Origin: Leptodactylus fallax
Lineage: Eukaryota > Chordata > Amphibia > Anura > Leptodactylidae
Direction of reading: 5' to 3'
Assembly: GCA_947044405.1 (NCBI GenBank)
Contig: CAMRHE010000012.1
Span: 9,978,001-10,042,000 of the forward strand
DNA: 64,000 bases
Both the position numbers and the translations under genes were made by a program. The number at the start of each line of letters is the position of its first letter. Within the stretch, counting starts at the first letter, position 1. Below the pieces are notes generated by a model. It made no database searches and was not told where the DNA came from. It worked only from the letters and a program-made list of their open reading frames with translations. Positions 22,966 through 33,361 of the stretch are shown piece after piece.

Positions 22966-24363
22966 CAAGTATAACTCAATAAATTAGAATATCAAAAAGT
23001 TTTTTTTTTTTTTAGTAATTCAATTGAAAAAGTGAAACACATATATAATATTGAGTCATTACAAACAGAGTGAACTTTTTCAAGTGTTTATTTCTGTTAA
23101 TGTTGATGATTATGGCTTACAGCCAAGGAAAACCCAAAAGTCATTATCTCAGAAAATTAGAATATTATATAAGACCAACTGTAAAAAAAATATCTAGCAC
23201 AGAAATGTTGGCCAAATGAAAAGTATGTACAGTAAATGCACTCAATACTTGGTTGGGGCTCCTTTTGCATCAATGACTGCATCAATGCGGAGTCGTATGG
23301 AGGCGATCAGCCTGTGGCACTGCAGAGGTGTTATGGAAGCCTAAGTTGCTTTAATAGCAGCCTTCAGCTCGTCTGCATTGTTGGGTCTGGTGTCTCTCAT
23401 CTTCCTCTTGACAATACCTGATAGATTCTCTATGGGGTTAAGGTCAGGCGAGTTTGTCTGTGGTTATTAAACCAGGTATTGGTACATTTGGCAGTGTGAA
23501 CAGGTGCCAAGTCCTGTTGGAAAATGAAAATTCTATCTCCAAAAAGCTAGACCTCAAGCAGCTTGGATTGTGTGCCTCTCCACTCTTCCTCCAGACTGTG
23601 GGACCTTGATTTCCAAATGAAATGCAAAATTTACTTTCATCTGAAAACAACACCTTTGACCTCTGAGCAACATTCCAGTTCTTTTTCTCCTTGGCCCAGG
23701 TAAGACGCTTCTGGCATTGTCTATTGGTCATGAGTGGCTTGACACATGGAATGCGACACTTATAGTCAATGTCCTGGATACAATGTCTGTGTATGGTGGC
23801 TCTTGAAGCACTGACTCCAGCAGCAGTCCACTCCTTGTGAATCTCCCCCAAATTTTTGAATGGCCTTTTCTTAACAATCCTATCAAGGCTGCGGTTATCC
23901 CGGTTGCTTTTGCACCTTTTTCTACCACACTTTTTCCTTCCACTCAACTTTCCAGTAATATGCTTTGATACAGCATTCTGTGAACAGCAAGCTTCTTTAG
24001 CAATGACCTTTTTTGGCTTACCCTCCTTGTAGAGTGTGTCAATGACTGCCTTCTGGACATCTGTCAAATCAGCAGTCTTCCCCATGATTGTGTCGCCTAC
24101 TGAACCAGACAAAGGGGCCTTTTTAAACACTTAGGAAGCCTTTGCTGGTGTTTTGGGTTAATTATTCTAGTTTTTTGAGATAATGACTTTTAGGTTTTCC
24201 TTGGCTGTAAGCCATAATCATCAACATTTAACATAAATAAACACTTGAAAAAGTTCACTCTGTTTGTAATGACTGAATATAATATATGTGTTTCACTTTT
24301 TCAACTGAATTACTAAAAAAAAATTACTTTTTGATGATATTCTAATTTATTGAGATGCACTTG
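22966..24363 (-). mobile_element. Tc1-like element (family D), internally deleted
   Basis: The right end is the inverse of CAAGTGCATCTCAATAAATT, followed by TA. The left end is CAAGTATAACTCAATAAATT and has lost its TA. Inverted repeats of about 200 bp (CACTTGAAAAAGTTCACTCT at the inner side) are present. At about 1.4 kb it is shorter than family members because part of the transposase is missing. Confidence 0.88.
23300..24085 (-). pseudogene. family D Tc1 transposase, deleted
   Basis: The likely start is the ATG at 24085 (MGKTADLTDVQKAVIDTLYK). Two DNA-binding helices (KEACCSQNAVSKHI and the GRKRC linker) and the first catalytic motif (VLFSDESKFCISFGNQGPTVWRK) follow. After SGEAHNPSC the protein loses about 80 residues, including the second-motif approach, and reappears in another frame (LFQQDLAPVHTAKCTNTW). 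It ends at NPIENLSGI-like text in the 23430 region. Inactive. Confidence 0.8.
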
Positions 24364-24577
24364 TATATCACTAATCTGCCTATAATTGCTTATATCTGAT
24401 TTAATTCTCCTCCTGTTCCTAACTATTGCTTGCAATTGTAAGCTTTTCAGAACGGAGTGCTCTGTATGATACAGTGAGATGAAACACAGACCGTATAACC
24501 GTGATGGCAAACCTATGGCACGCGTGCCAGAGAGGGCACGCAGAGCCCTCTCAGTTGGCACATGAGCCATCGCCATG

Positions 24578-24669
24578 ATCGCTCACTAACGGGGAATCCA
24601 GTACAGGATTCCCTGTTAGTGAGCGATCGTCTCTTTCAGCTGTATGTGCAAATGCACATACAGCTGAAA
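24578..24669. repeat. two adjacent hairpins inside the hAT element
   Basis: The first has 23-bp arms with one mismatch around TGTA-type spacer (GATCGCTCACTAAC at 24578 and GTTAGTGAGCGATC near 24616). The second has perfect 16-bp arms (TTTCAGCTGTATGTGC and its inverse) around AAAT at 24634-24669. Confidence 0.75.
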
Positions 24670-24869
24670 ACTGTCAGTGTAGGCCGTGATCCGCAGGACC
24701 GCTGCTTACACGGTAGATTCTAAATCAGTAAAGGCTAAATACTGTACTCTGGAAGGACCTTCTGACGTCATAAGGTCACATGACAGGGTAGGTGTGTCTT
24801 TTCTTGTAAGAAGGTCCTTCTACATGAAGAAAAGTTGTATCCTGAGCATTGGAGGAACATAGAGAGATG

Positions 24870-25255
24870 TGGGGTGCAGGGTGTAGTGTGGGGGGAGAGA
24901 TGTGGGGTGTAGTGTGGGGGGAGAGATGTGGGGTGTAGTGTGGGGGGGAGAGATGTGGGGTGCAGAGTGTAGTGTGGGGGGGGGAGAGATGTGGGGTGCA
25001 GAGTGTAGTGTGGGGGGGGGGAGAGATGTGGGGTGCAGGGTGTAGTGTGGGGGGGGAGAGATGTGGGGTGCAGGGTGTAGTGTGGGGGGGAGAGATGTGG
25101 GGTGCAGGGTGTAGTGTGGGGGGGAGATGTGGGGTGCAGTGTGGGGGGAGAGATGTGGGGTGCAGGGTGTAGTGTGGGGGGGAGATGTGGGGTGCAGTGT
25201 GGGGGGAGAGATGTGGGGTGCAGGGTGTAGTGTGGGGGGAGATGTGGGGTGCAGG
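24870..25255 (+). repeat. G-rich minisatellite, left part (about 13 units)
   Basis: The units are 23-36 bp, consensus AGATGTGGGGTGCAGGGTGT followed by AGTGTGGGGGGAG. The G-run at the end varies from 5 to 10. Two units lack the GCAGG block. Long proline/threonine/histidine frames on the minus strand are a by-product of the repeat. Confidence 0.92.
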
Positions 25256-25335
25256 CAGGGGCGCACCACTAATGAGGCAAGGTGAGGCGGCCGCCTCGGG
25301 CGGCACTGTCCGGGGGGCGGCATTTTACTATTTAA

Positions 25336-25424
25336 TGTAAACCAGCCCAGGACAGGCCGCTTCAAAAAAAAAAAAAAAAAAAAAAAAACAGAGCTGAGCG
25401 CGGCCTGTCCTGGGCTGGTTTACA
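25336..25424. repeat. 25-bp perfect inverted repeat around a poly(A) core
   Basis: Arms 25336-25360 (TGTAAACCAGCCCAGGACAG start) and 25400-25424 are exact inverses. Between them lie about 24 A and GAGCTGAGC-type DNA. Confidence 0.9.
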
Positions 25425-25746
25425 AGACGTCGCATCTCAGCGCAGGCAGCGATACAATGACGTCATCACGCCGCCTACGCTGAGACACAGACGTCGCAGA
25501 CAAGAGGAGGCGGCGGCGGCTGCATCAAGGCATCGCAGGTGAGTATAGCTTTTTTTTTATCTATATAAATAGGCCGTAACCTGTTGGAGTATCCCCGGCA
25601 GGTCAGGGCCTATTTATTTACCTACCCCGCGTCTGCTCGTGGCCGCCCCCGCTTCCCCTTCTGCTATGGGCCGCAGAAAGGGAAGCGGATGCCGCTGTGA
25701 GCGGCCACGGGCATCGGTAAGTTAGGCCGCGGGCCGCAAATACTAC

Positions 25747-26075
25747 TATTATTATACTCTGGGGTCTATTCAGACCCCGGAGTATAATAATCGGAGGCCT
25801 AGGGTTGGTGAGGGAACATAAAAAACAGTGTTACTCACCTCCTGCGATCCGATGTAACTCCGAGCAGGCTTGAGGCCTGTGGTGACGTCATCAGGTCGCG
25901 TCGCCGGCCTGATCACGTGACGTGTGTGCACAATTAAACAGGGCCGAAAGCTGCAAGGAGTGCACCGGTGTCCAGGATAGGTAAGTAACTCTGATTTTTA
26001 TGTTTGTATTCTCCCCTGGGTCTCCAATCATTATACTCTGGGGTCTGAAAAGACCCCAGAGTATAATAATAGTTC
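25747..26075. repeat. repeated 'attatactctggggtct' hairpins
   Basis: At 25747-25793, TTATTATACTCTGGGGTCT faces its near-perfect inverse across four bases. The same hairpin recurs at 26030-26070. A degraded version sits at 51684-51720. Confidence 0.8.
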
Positions 26076-26079
26076 ATGG

Positions 26080-26600
26080 GTGGGGGGGTCACTATGGGGC
26101 ATAATACCCTGTGCAGGGACCACTGTAGAGCATAATACCCTGTGCAGGGGCCACTCTGGAGCATAATACAAGTGCAGGGGCCACTATAGAGCATAATACC
26201 ATGTGCAGGGGCCACTATAGAGCATAATACCAGTGCAAGGGCCACTATGGAGGATAATACCAGTGCAGGGGCCACTATGGAGCATAATACCCTGTGCAGG
26301 GGCCACTCTGGAGCATAATACCAGTGCAGGGGCCACTATGGAGCATAATACCGTGTGCAGGGGCCACTATAGAGCATAATACCAGTGCAGGGGCCAATAT
26401 GGGGCATAAAACTGTGCAGGAGTTGCTGCGGAACATAATACCGTGTGCAGTGGCCAATGCGGGGCATAATACCGTGAGCAGGGGCCACTATGGAGCATAA
26501 TACCGTGTGCAGGGGCCGCTGAGAGGCATAATACAGTGTGCAGGGGCCGCTGCGGGCCATAACACTGTGTAATACTGTGTGCAGGGGCTGCTGTGGAACT
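26080..26600 (+). repeat. 30-bp minisatellite inside the hAT (about 16 units)
   Basis: The unit is GTGCAGGGGCCACTATGGAG followed by CATAATACC. Units of 28-31 bp drift towards the right edge (GTGCAGGGGCCGCTGCGGGC). It is the inverse of the array at 51320-51665. Confidence 0.9.
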
Positions 26601-27667
26601 TTATAGTGTGTGTAAATGGGGCGCTATAAACATGGGCTATGGCACCTGTTTATATTATACGCTGTCTGTTTATAGTGACCGTGTGATGTAATTGTAGCCT
26701 TGTCACATACTGTAGACATGTACAGGACGAGGCTGTAGATACATTACATGGCCGCTATGAGATGAAATACACTATGTAAACAGAGAAGCGGTCACGGCGC
26801 TTACACAGGTACCATTCAAACAGCTGATCAGTGGGGGTCCTGGGTTTTTGAACCCCACTGATTAGTTTATTAATGACCTGGAAAACCTTTTAATTAGTTA
26901 ACACCTGGGGTATTATTAATAAGGGGCACTATTTATACAGGGTACACACAGACATTATTAATATAAAGATGCACTTGGGAGTATTATTCATTATGGGGGG
27001 TTATATCATATATTTTATAATTGGGGGTAGCAGCAGGATGGGGGCTTTGTGTAGGTGAGGACAATGTGGGTTGGATGCCTGGAAAAGTGAGGAGCCAAAG
27101 ATGTCTGTGTTGCAACCTTTACAGAGACAAGTCACAGCTGGAAGAAGTGGTCATGGCGGTCCAGAGGGAAGAGAATGGAAATGTGACTGATTAGTCAGAG
27201 ACGTCACCTGTAAGTCACAGAATGTTACTGCACTGTATTCACCTAAATGATAGAGGATAAATACCTGAGTGATGGGGGTCTGTCTGCTGAGACCCCCACT
27301 GAGCCTGAGAATTGGGTTTTTCCCCCCACTAGGTGGGAATTCGGCCTGACCGCAGCCATATATATAGGTGTGTCACTTGGTGGATGGACGAACCCGCGTG
27401 GCTCTCATTCACTTCAATGGGAGTGCCAAAGATACCCGAAGTCCAGTACTCAGCTATCTGCGGCGCTCCTATTATAGAGAATGGGGCCATGTGGGCTCGT
27501 CCATCCACCAAGCAGAAGATGTGTGAAGTTACTTTCATTGTTAATGCCGTGTTGTTGATCTGATTCTGAAGTAATACAGGAAGAAGAATTCTTAAAAACA
27601 GTTTTATAACTTTGTGTATTGTGTATATTGTGCGACGATAACAGTGTGTTAAACTAGTAGCATGGAA

Positions 27668-27712
27668 ACTTGTTTTTTTTTTTGTTTTTTTTTGTTTTTT
27701 TTGGGGGGGGGC
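27668..27712 (+). repeat. T-runs and G-run
   Basis: T11, T9 and T8 are separated by single G, then G9. Low-complexity right part of the inner hAT. Confidence 0.7.
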
Positions 27713-27761
27713 GTCTTTCTATAGTCCGCCTCAGGCAGCAAAGAGGCTAGGTTCACCACTG

Positions 27762-27905
27762 GGTGCAGGGTGTAGTGTGGGGGGAGAGATGTGGGGCGCA
27801 AGGTGTAGTGTGGGGGAGAGATGTGGGGTGCAGGGTGTAGTGTGGAGGGAGAGATGTGAGGTGCAGGGTGTAGTGTGGGGGGGAGAGATGTGGGGTGCAG
27901 GCTGC
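27762..27905 (+). repeat. G-rich minisatellite, right part (about 4.5 units)
   Basis: Continuation of the array at 24870-25255 after the hAT insertion, beginning with the duplicated GGTGCAGG. Confidence 0.9.
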
Positions 27906-28269
27906 GTGCAAGAGGGGGGAATGGGGGATGCAGGGGAGGCAGGTTAATTTAAGGTGAAATTGCCGTGTTGGCACTTTGCGATAATTTAGTGGGCTTTGGG
28001 TTGCAGTTTGGGCTCTCGGCCTCTAAAAGGTTCGCCATCACTGACCTATACTATCTCCACCATTACTGTAATGCCTCATTTTTCAGCACCTTATATAGTG
28101 TATGTGACATCAGAACTGTAAGCTGTCCACCTACCTCTGTCTAATGGCTGAGAAGCTGTCAGCTGACATCAGGTGGTGCTAGAACATCACAGTCTGAGTC
28201 ACAGACATGTGTCTCTTCTCTATTTCCTGCTTAATACATATGGTGATAGCCATTTTTGTTTGTCCAAAA

Positions 28270-28370
28270 TTAATCAGAATTTGGTTTTGTTAAAAACCAA
28301 GCAATCTGAAAAGTTAGGATCAAACCTGGTTCATCACTGGTCTGTGACAAATTGGTTCGCCCATCTCTAG
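28270..28370 (-). mobile_element. right end of a 'ctagagatggg' DNA element
   Basis: GGTTCGCCCATCTCTAG at 28354-28370 is the inverse of the left end at 21015. Confidence 0.45.
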
Positions 28371-28889
28371 AGAGAACACACAGTGCATCACAGTTTCCTG
28401 TGTATGTAACTGTATAGCCACAGACCAGTCAGCGTGCCCATGCTGACCCCTAGCTACTGCTGGAAGCAGCTACAATGGACACATGAGCTTCAACACTAGA
28501 CCATGGAGCAATGGAAGAAGGTGGACTGGTGTTATGGATGGTCGTCTGCATGCATGTCACTTATCTGAAAAATTAATAGCATGAGGATCTTGTGTATGAA
28601 AGGTCGTCAGAGAAAAAGGGGGAAGAATTGCCAATGATGCTGAAATATCATGGTTTGGATGGATAATTTTTTGGTAGGGCTACTTTTCAATACTGAGCAT
28701 TAGTTAGTGTGCGTAAAGGTATGCTCACAACTGTGTGCCAGTCACAAAGCATAAATAAGAAATTATAGCAGAATAAGAGCATAAATAAGAGTTTACATCA
28801 GAAAACATTTCACTTCTTGATGTGCTCAGCATATAAATAAGATGAGGTTCTCTGATCTTAACCTTAATGGAACATTCAGCATTCTTAAA
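28371..28889. other. no gene seen
   Basis: Unique-looking intron DNA; nothing recognisable. Confidence 0.45.
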
Positions 28890-29157
28890 TTAAATGGGTT
28901 GTCCAGTCATAAATGGACAACCCTTTTAACTTTAAAATCAGCCGGGGGCATTGAAAAAAAAAAAAAAAACATATTCACCAATCAGCAGCTTCAGCAGAAC
29001 TCCGGAAGAGACCTGGGAGAAGCTGCCGCCGGGACACGCCGGGAGGACACCGGAGTAATTGGGACAGGTGACTATGCATTTTTTTATTATTTTCAATGCC
29101 CCTGGCTGATTTAAAAGTTAAAAGGGTTGTCCATTTTTGCCTGGACAACCCCTTTAA
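28890..29157. mobile_element. TTAA fold-back MITE with nested ends
   Basis: TTAAATGGGTTGTCCAGTC at the left pairs with CTGGACAACCCCTTTAA at the right. Inside, TTAACTTTAAAATCAGCC..GGGGCATTGAAA pairs with its inverse. An A16 run is at 28955. TTAA at both edges. Confidence 0.8.
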
Positions 29158-29894
29158 GGGTTTACTCTAGATAGATTGTCCACTTAATCCTTGTAGAGAT
29201 ATTTAAAATAGCAATCAAATGTAATAATACATACATAAGACATATGAAATACAACAGATATTAATATTTTCATATACAGTAATAACTGGAAATGGGTGGA
29301 ATGTGGTAGTATGTAGCCTGTATTTACATAGCAGTAAGATTGTAGGAAAGTAGGGACACAGTGTTAGAGATTTATATTCTTATTCCAACAAATAAGGGAA
29401 GGTACAAAACATTTAAGCTAAAATTCCCATTATACACAAGAGACCCATGTGTTTGAACAGTCCCACAAAAAATGTTCCTACTCCTCTGTGCCAATACTTT
29501 GTCGCAGAGTCTGTCTAAAATCGTGGATAAAACCCTGCATGCAGGACTTTTTCCTCCGAGGAATGACAGAGAACATAACGTTATGATAGAATTGAAAAAC
29601 AGAAGCACTGATGTGAATTTTTCATAAATCTGTGAAAAAGTAGTGATATAGTATATGTAGACATATCAGTATTTAGTCAGCATTGAAAAATATATATAAA
29701 TGATATACCATAATAGAAAAAATTTGACATTAAAACAATGAGAACTCAAAATTAGGCACAAATGATTAGAACATCCTTAGAAAGGATCTTGAAGGAACCA
29801 TTATATTTAAAGAAAATTCCTCATCTTAATTTATTTTTCCCTCATTAAAATCAGACGCTGAAACGTCATTTTGGTCTAATCTGTAGATTTTCTT
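29158..29894. other. no gene seen
   Basis: AT-rich intron DNA; nothing recognisable. Confidence 0.45.
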
Positions 29895-30097
29895 ATTTCT
29901 CTTACCTGCATAGCGCCAACAAATTCCACAGCACTTTACAGACATTGTCAGTCATTCCCCCACTTAGGAACAAACTAAAATCCCTATTGGTATGGCTTTG
30001 GAAGGAAACCCACAAAACAGATGCAGATGTTGATTGAAACCTAAGACTCAAGCGCAGCAAGGCATCAGTGCTAACTACCTGAGCCACTGTGGTACCC
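29895..30097 (-). mobile_element. tRNA-derived SINE with L2-type tail, nearly complete
   Basis: On the minus strand it starts GGTACCACAGTGGCTCAGG, with a TAGTTAGCACTGATGCC box A region and GTCTTAGGTTTCAATCA box B. A GTGGGTTTCCTTCCAAAGCC body follows, and the tail TGTAAAGTGCTGTGGAATTT then GTTGGCGCTATGC. The tail matches the L2-clade LINE at 61865-61925, which suggests that L2 machinery mobilised it. Confidence 0.8.
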
Positions 30098-31060
30098 TTC
30101 TTGGAAGTGTACTTTTTGTACATGATAGTGGGAGCAACCATCTTACATGAGTTGCTGTTCTGCTCTGTTAACAGTAGTTCAGAGATTTCCTTTACAGCAA
30201 CCATAGGGAGTTAGGGACCATAGGAAACTATAGTCTGGAGGTGACCTATTGACTTTGATGGAAGAGGCATGCTCTGTGTCCACAGAGGCATCTTAACACG
30301 CACACGAAATGCCTGGAGACTCCCAATCAGTCAATCACTGGCGGGTCATCACAGCAAGTATCTCTGGACATTTCCTTTGTGTCGAGATACACTAAGAAGT
30401 AAAGACATCTAAGACCTGTTGGCTTCAAAGTACAGAGAAACATGGACTTCTTGTGCCTATGTACTGCCTCATGCATACTGTACAACTCTGTGCAGGAGAT
30501 TGTACAGTGCCTAAGGCAGTATTTTCAATATGGAACCCCACCATTGGTCCACAGTGCCAAGCATTGGATGCTGCCACTGGGCTCTGGTGTAGTGTAAAAG
30601 TATTCTTTAGAGTGAGAAATCATGCTTCTCTATCTGGCAGTTTGGTGGACGACAAAAAACAAACTCCTCTAATGTATCAAGGTCCCATAAAAGCCATACA
30701 AATACACAACCAAAAAAAAAAGAATATCTATGGAAACCACTCATATAGCAAAAATATAATAGCAAATTTATTAATGTATAATACATATAATACAAATAAA
30801 TATTGTATAAATCATGGAGAAAGTATACAAACAAACCCGCTGAAAAAACAGCATCAATGATAAAAAAGAATCCTCTCTCCTTGAGTGATGATGTGTTGAG
30901 GCCCACTATTACTAAGCCGCCAGATTGGATATGGAAAAATGACTAATACACATATAAAGTCACAAGTACATGCAAAAAAGCTGAATCAAAAAGATTATTT
31001 TTATATATCTGTATAAATTAGCTAATATCAAGTATGAAAAAAAAAAATCCCAAAATGTTA
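30098..31060. other. no gene seen
   Basis: AT-rich intron DNA. A 135-codon frame at 30453-30860 has no recognisable domain and shares its sequence with an equally long opposite frame. Confidence 0.45.
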
Positions 31061-31085
31061 GTGTAGGGCTACAAAATAATGTAGG

Positions 31086-31741
31086 TGTAAGGGTCTTGCC
31101 AACCGTAGCAATACCCTGACACTACTGCAGCGGTCTGGGAGGAAGGAAAGAGACAAGTGAGCCCTAATCTCACCCCAGCCACTGTCCCTTCCTATTGCCT
31201 CAGTTACCCTAAACGGTAAAAGGACAACCTGAAGACAAGCCCTATACTGAGTAAGTGACACACAGAACAGGACAAGACAAAAACAACAGAGAAGCAGAGT
31301 GAGCAAGCCAAGGGGTCGGTAACAAACGAGCAATGCAGTACAAAATCAAAATCGAAGAGAATAGTCAAAAGGCAAGCCAACGGTCAGAGAAATAGGTAAC
31401 AAAGTAGCAAGGGATATAATAAAGAGAGCAGGCAAAGACAGTGCAATAACCGGCAACTTGCTGAGAAAGTGACATACTGTATAAAGAAAGTCTGGGCCCA
31501 GCCCCAGAACTGATAGGTACACAGGCTGTCAATCACACAGGCCAGGAAGAGATTAACTCTATACAGTCCAGAGAGAAATGCTCAGAACACGGGTGTGGCC
31601 GGAAATCCATTACATTGACTAGGACCATGTTCAGACTGAGCAGCAAGAAACCTACGCAAGGAATCAAACTGAACACGCCTCCTTCGCCACAGCGTGCGAG
31701 CGGAGGGTGGCGCAGAGACCCGAACAGGCAGAGACGTTACA
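31086..31741 (-). mobile_element. solo LTR candidate
   Basis: The 656-bp segment begins TGTAAGGGTC and ends GACGTTACA, so it has the TGT...ACA ends of an LTR in either strand. It is flanked by GTAGG at 31081-31085 and 31742-31746. It is more GC-rich than its surroundings and carries no ORF. The wider flanks (GTAGGGCTACAAAATAAT and GTAGGGCTATAAAATAAT) are also alike over about 21 bp, so a retroposon with a longer duplication is possible. Orientation is a guess. Confidence 0.55.
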
Positions 31742-31984
31742 GTAGGGCTATAAAATAATATAGAACATGTACAAAAAAAATGGATAATGCATCATAAAGC
31801 ATAATATTCAAGTTAACATCGAATTGCAAAAAATATATGCTAAGATGTACAAGTAAATGAAGAAATAGCTGCTCAGATATACGATAAATAACAATAGTCA
31901 ATAGGAAAACCGCTATATGCAAAATAACCAGCAAGAATACATGGAAAGAGAGTAATTCAACAAAGTCCTACTAGGTAGCCAGAA

Positions 31985-32280
31985 AAATGAGATTTAATGC
32001 ATATGCAAATACATACCCAATGCCATAATGGAGAAAGATTTTTTCAGTCCAGCATGACTGTGCTTCAGTGCACAAAGCAAAGTTCATAAAGGCATGGTAA
32101 GTTTGGAGTGGAAGAATTTGACATGCTAAAATGTTGCAGAAAGCCTTACCAGAACTGTGGAAACTGTGGCAAAAGGGGGACCAACTCCATATTGAAACCT
32201 ATAGATTTACACTAGGATGTCATAAAAGCTCATGTAGGTGTAATGTGTAGGTGTCCCAATACTTTTATCAATATAGTGTA
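31985..32280 (+). mobile_element. Tc1-like remnant (family E), 3' part
   Basis: CAGCATGACTGTGCTTCAGTG and AGTTTGGAGTGGAAGAATTTG are pieces of a Tc1 transposase gene (the HDND..P to W region). The 3' end with CCCAATACTTTTATCAATAT follows. Most of the middle is deleted. Confidence 0.6.
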
Positions 32281-33028
32281 TATAATAAGAAAGTATGTAT
32301 CAGTGTCCATTTATCCATTTGCCTACCCCTTGTCCTCACAATCCCTTGTTATCCCCATATTATTACTATAGGCAGAATTACATTGCACATTTAGTGTTGT
32401 TTAGTTCTATAGTTCTTTGATAAATAGGGCAGATGTAACCTAGGACAATGTAATCCAACATTTGTCAAACAGCTGCAACAGCTATATATTTCTTAGTGCT
32501 GTATTTTAACTCTGTCATGTATCATGGCCTTTAAGAATGAATATGTTTATCTTTTAGGGCATGTGATAATAAAGTCATACAATGTTTATAGAGAATTGAT
32601 CTCCTGGAGCCATTACCAAAGAAATTCCTAGGAGGCCTGCTACATAGATTCTGACTACTAGTGATAGGCTCACTGGTGATGCAATTCTCCTCTGACCACA
32701 AAATACTGAACTTGGAAAAATAGCTCTTTAATTTTCTTGTAGTGTTATATAATACCCATACCCAAAATAAGTACTTCAGAGAAGGAGGCCCTCTCATTGA
32801 CACGGCATGTACTGATATAGATATAACTTGTCTTGTTGAGGCAGCCCCTTCAAAAGGACAAACCCGTAAAAACAGTTTTATGCCTAGAGCAAGGCCTTAG
32901 GGCTCAGTACATGACATGGAGATTCAAAGTCCACCAGAGAGGAAATTACTTGACATCACACATTGTTTTGTTTTCAGCAGTTCCATAAAAATACTTTATT
33001 GTAATAATATAGTTATCTGAATGAATGA
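32281..33028. other. no gene seen
   Basis: AT-rich intron DNA; nothing recognisable. Confidence 0.45.
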
Positions 33029-33361
33029 TTAAAATCATGTCCCAGTTATTTAATAAAGGGCCCAGCTCTAGAGACTGTAGTAAAATAACAAAGGAAGCGA
33101 TACCTAACCAGTTTTCTCACCCACCACTTCTAGTGTTGGGCTCCAATCTTCCTTGCTGCTGTTGCGATCAGGTCATCACTGGCCTACAATGCAGTATTCT
33201 GGCAAATCACTGCTGTACCCATGTATACAAACACTGGCTAGAAGAAGCAGAGTCTGGTGCTCGAATTAGAAGGGGAAAACAGGTCAGTATGGCTTCTTTT
33301 GTTGTTTTATACCAATCCCTAGAGCTGGGCCGATATTAAATAACTTGGACAACCCCTTTAA
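33029..33361. mobile_element. TTAA MITE
   Basis: The left end has GTCCCAGTTATTTAATA and GCCCAGCTCTAGAGAC. The right end has their inverses and CTTGGACAACCCCTTTAA. TTAA at both edges; 333 bp; no coding capacity. Confidence 0.7.

Larger units (their letters stand above)
25256..27761 (+). mobile_element. hAT-type non-autonomous element inserted in the minisatellite
   Basis: The ends are CAGGGGCGCACCAC and, inverted, CAGTGGTGAACC, with a perfect 8-bp target duplication GGTGCAGG at 25248-25255 and 27762-27769. The 8-bp duplication is the hAT signature. No transposase is found. Inside are inverted repeats, a 30-bp minisatellite and an internal segment (about 25800-26100) shared with the hAT at 51236-52089 in opposite orientation. 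Confidence 0.88.
24499..28043 (+). mobile_element. hAT-type non-autonomous element carrying a G-rich minisatellite
   Basis: The ends are CCGTGATGGCAAACCTATGG and, at the right, AAAAGGTTCGCCATCACTG, inverted to each other. The flanks GACCGTATA and GACCTATAC could be a degraded 8-bp duplication. No transposase is present. Inside are two strong hairpins, a minisatellite (24870-25255, resuming at 27762) and a second hAT inserted in the array. Confidence 0.75.

Noticed and set aside
24776..25365. Two minus-strand frames of 176 and 181 codons rich in Pro, Thr and His
   Set aside because: They are translations of the G-rich minisatellite in successive frames; repeat length changes by single bases would not preserve a real protein.
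25934..26560. Frames with repeated CTGYYAL-like units as a repeat protein
   Set aside because: They are read out of the hAT minisatellite; both strands and several frames are open for the same reason.
24870..26600. Regularly spaced repeats as a CRISPR array
   Set aside because: Units are contiguous with no unique spacers, and the host is a vertebrate.
29895..30097. tRNA gene on the minus strand
   Set aside because: Only the promoter boxes are tRNA-like; the stems do not close and the body and L2-type tail identify a SINE.
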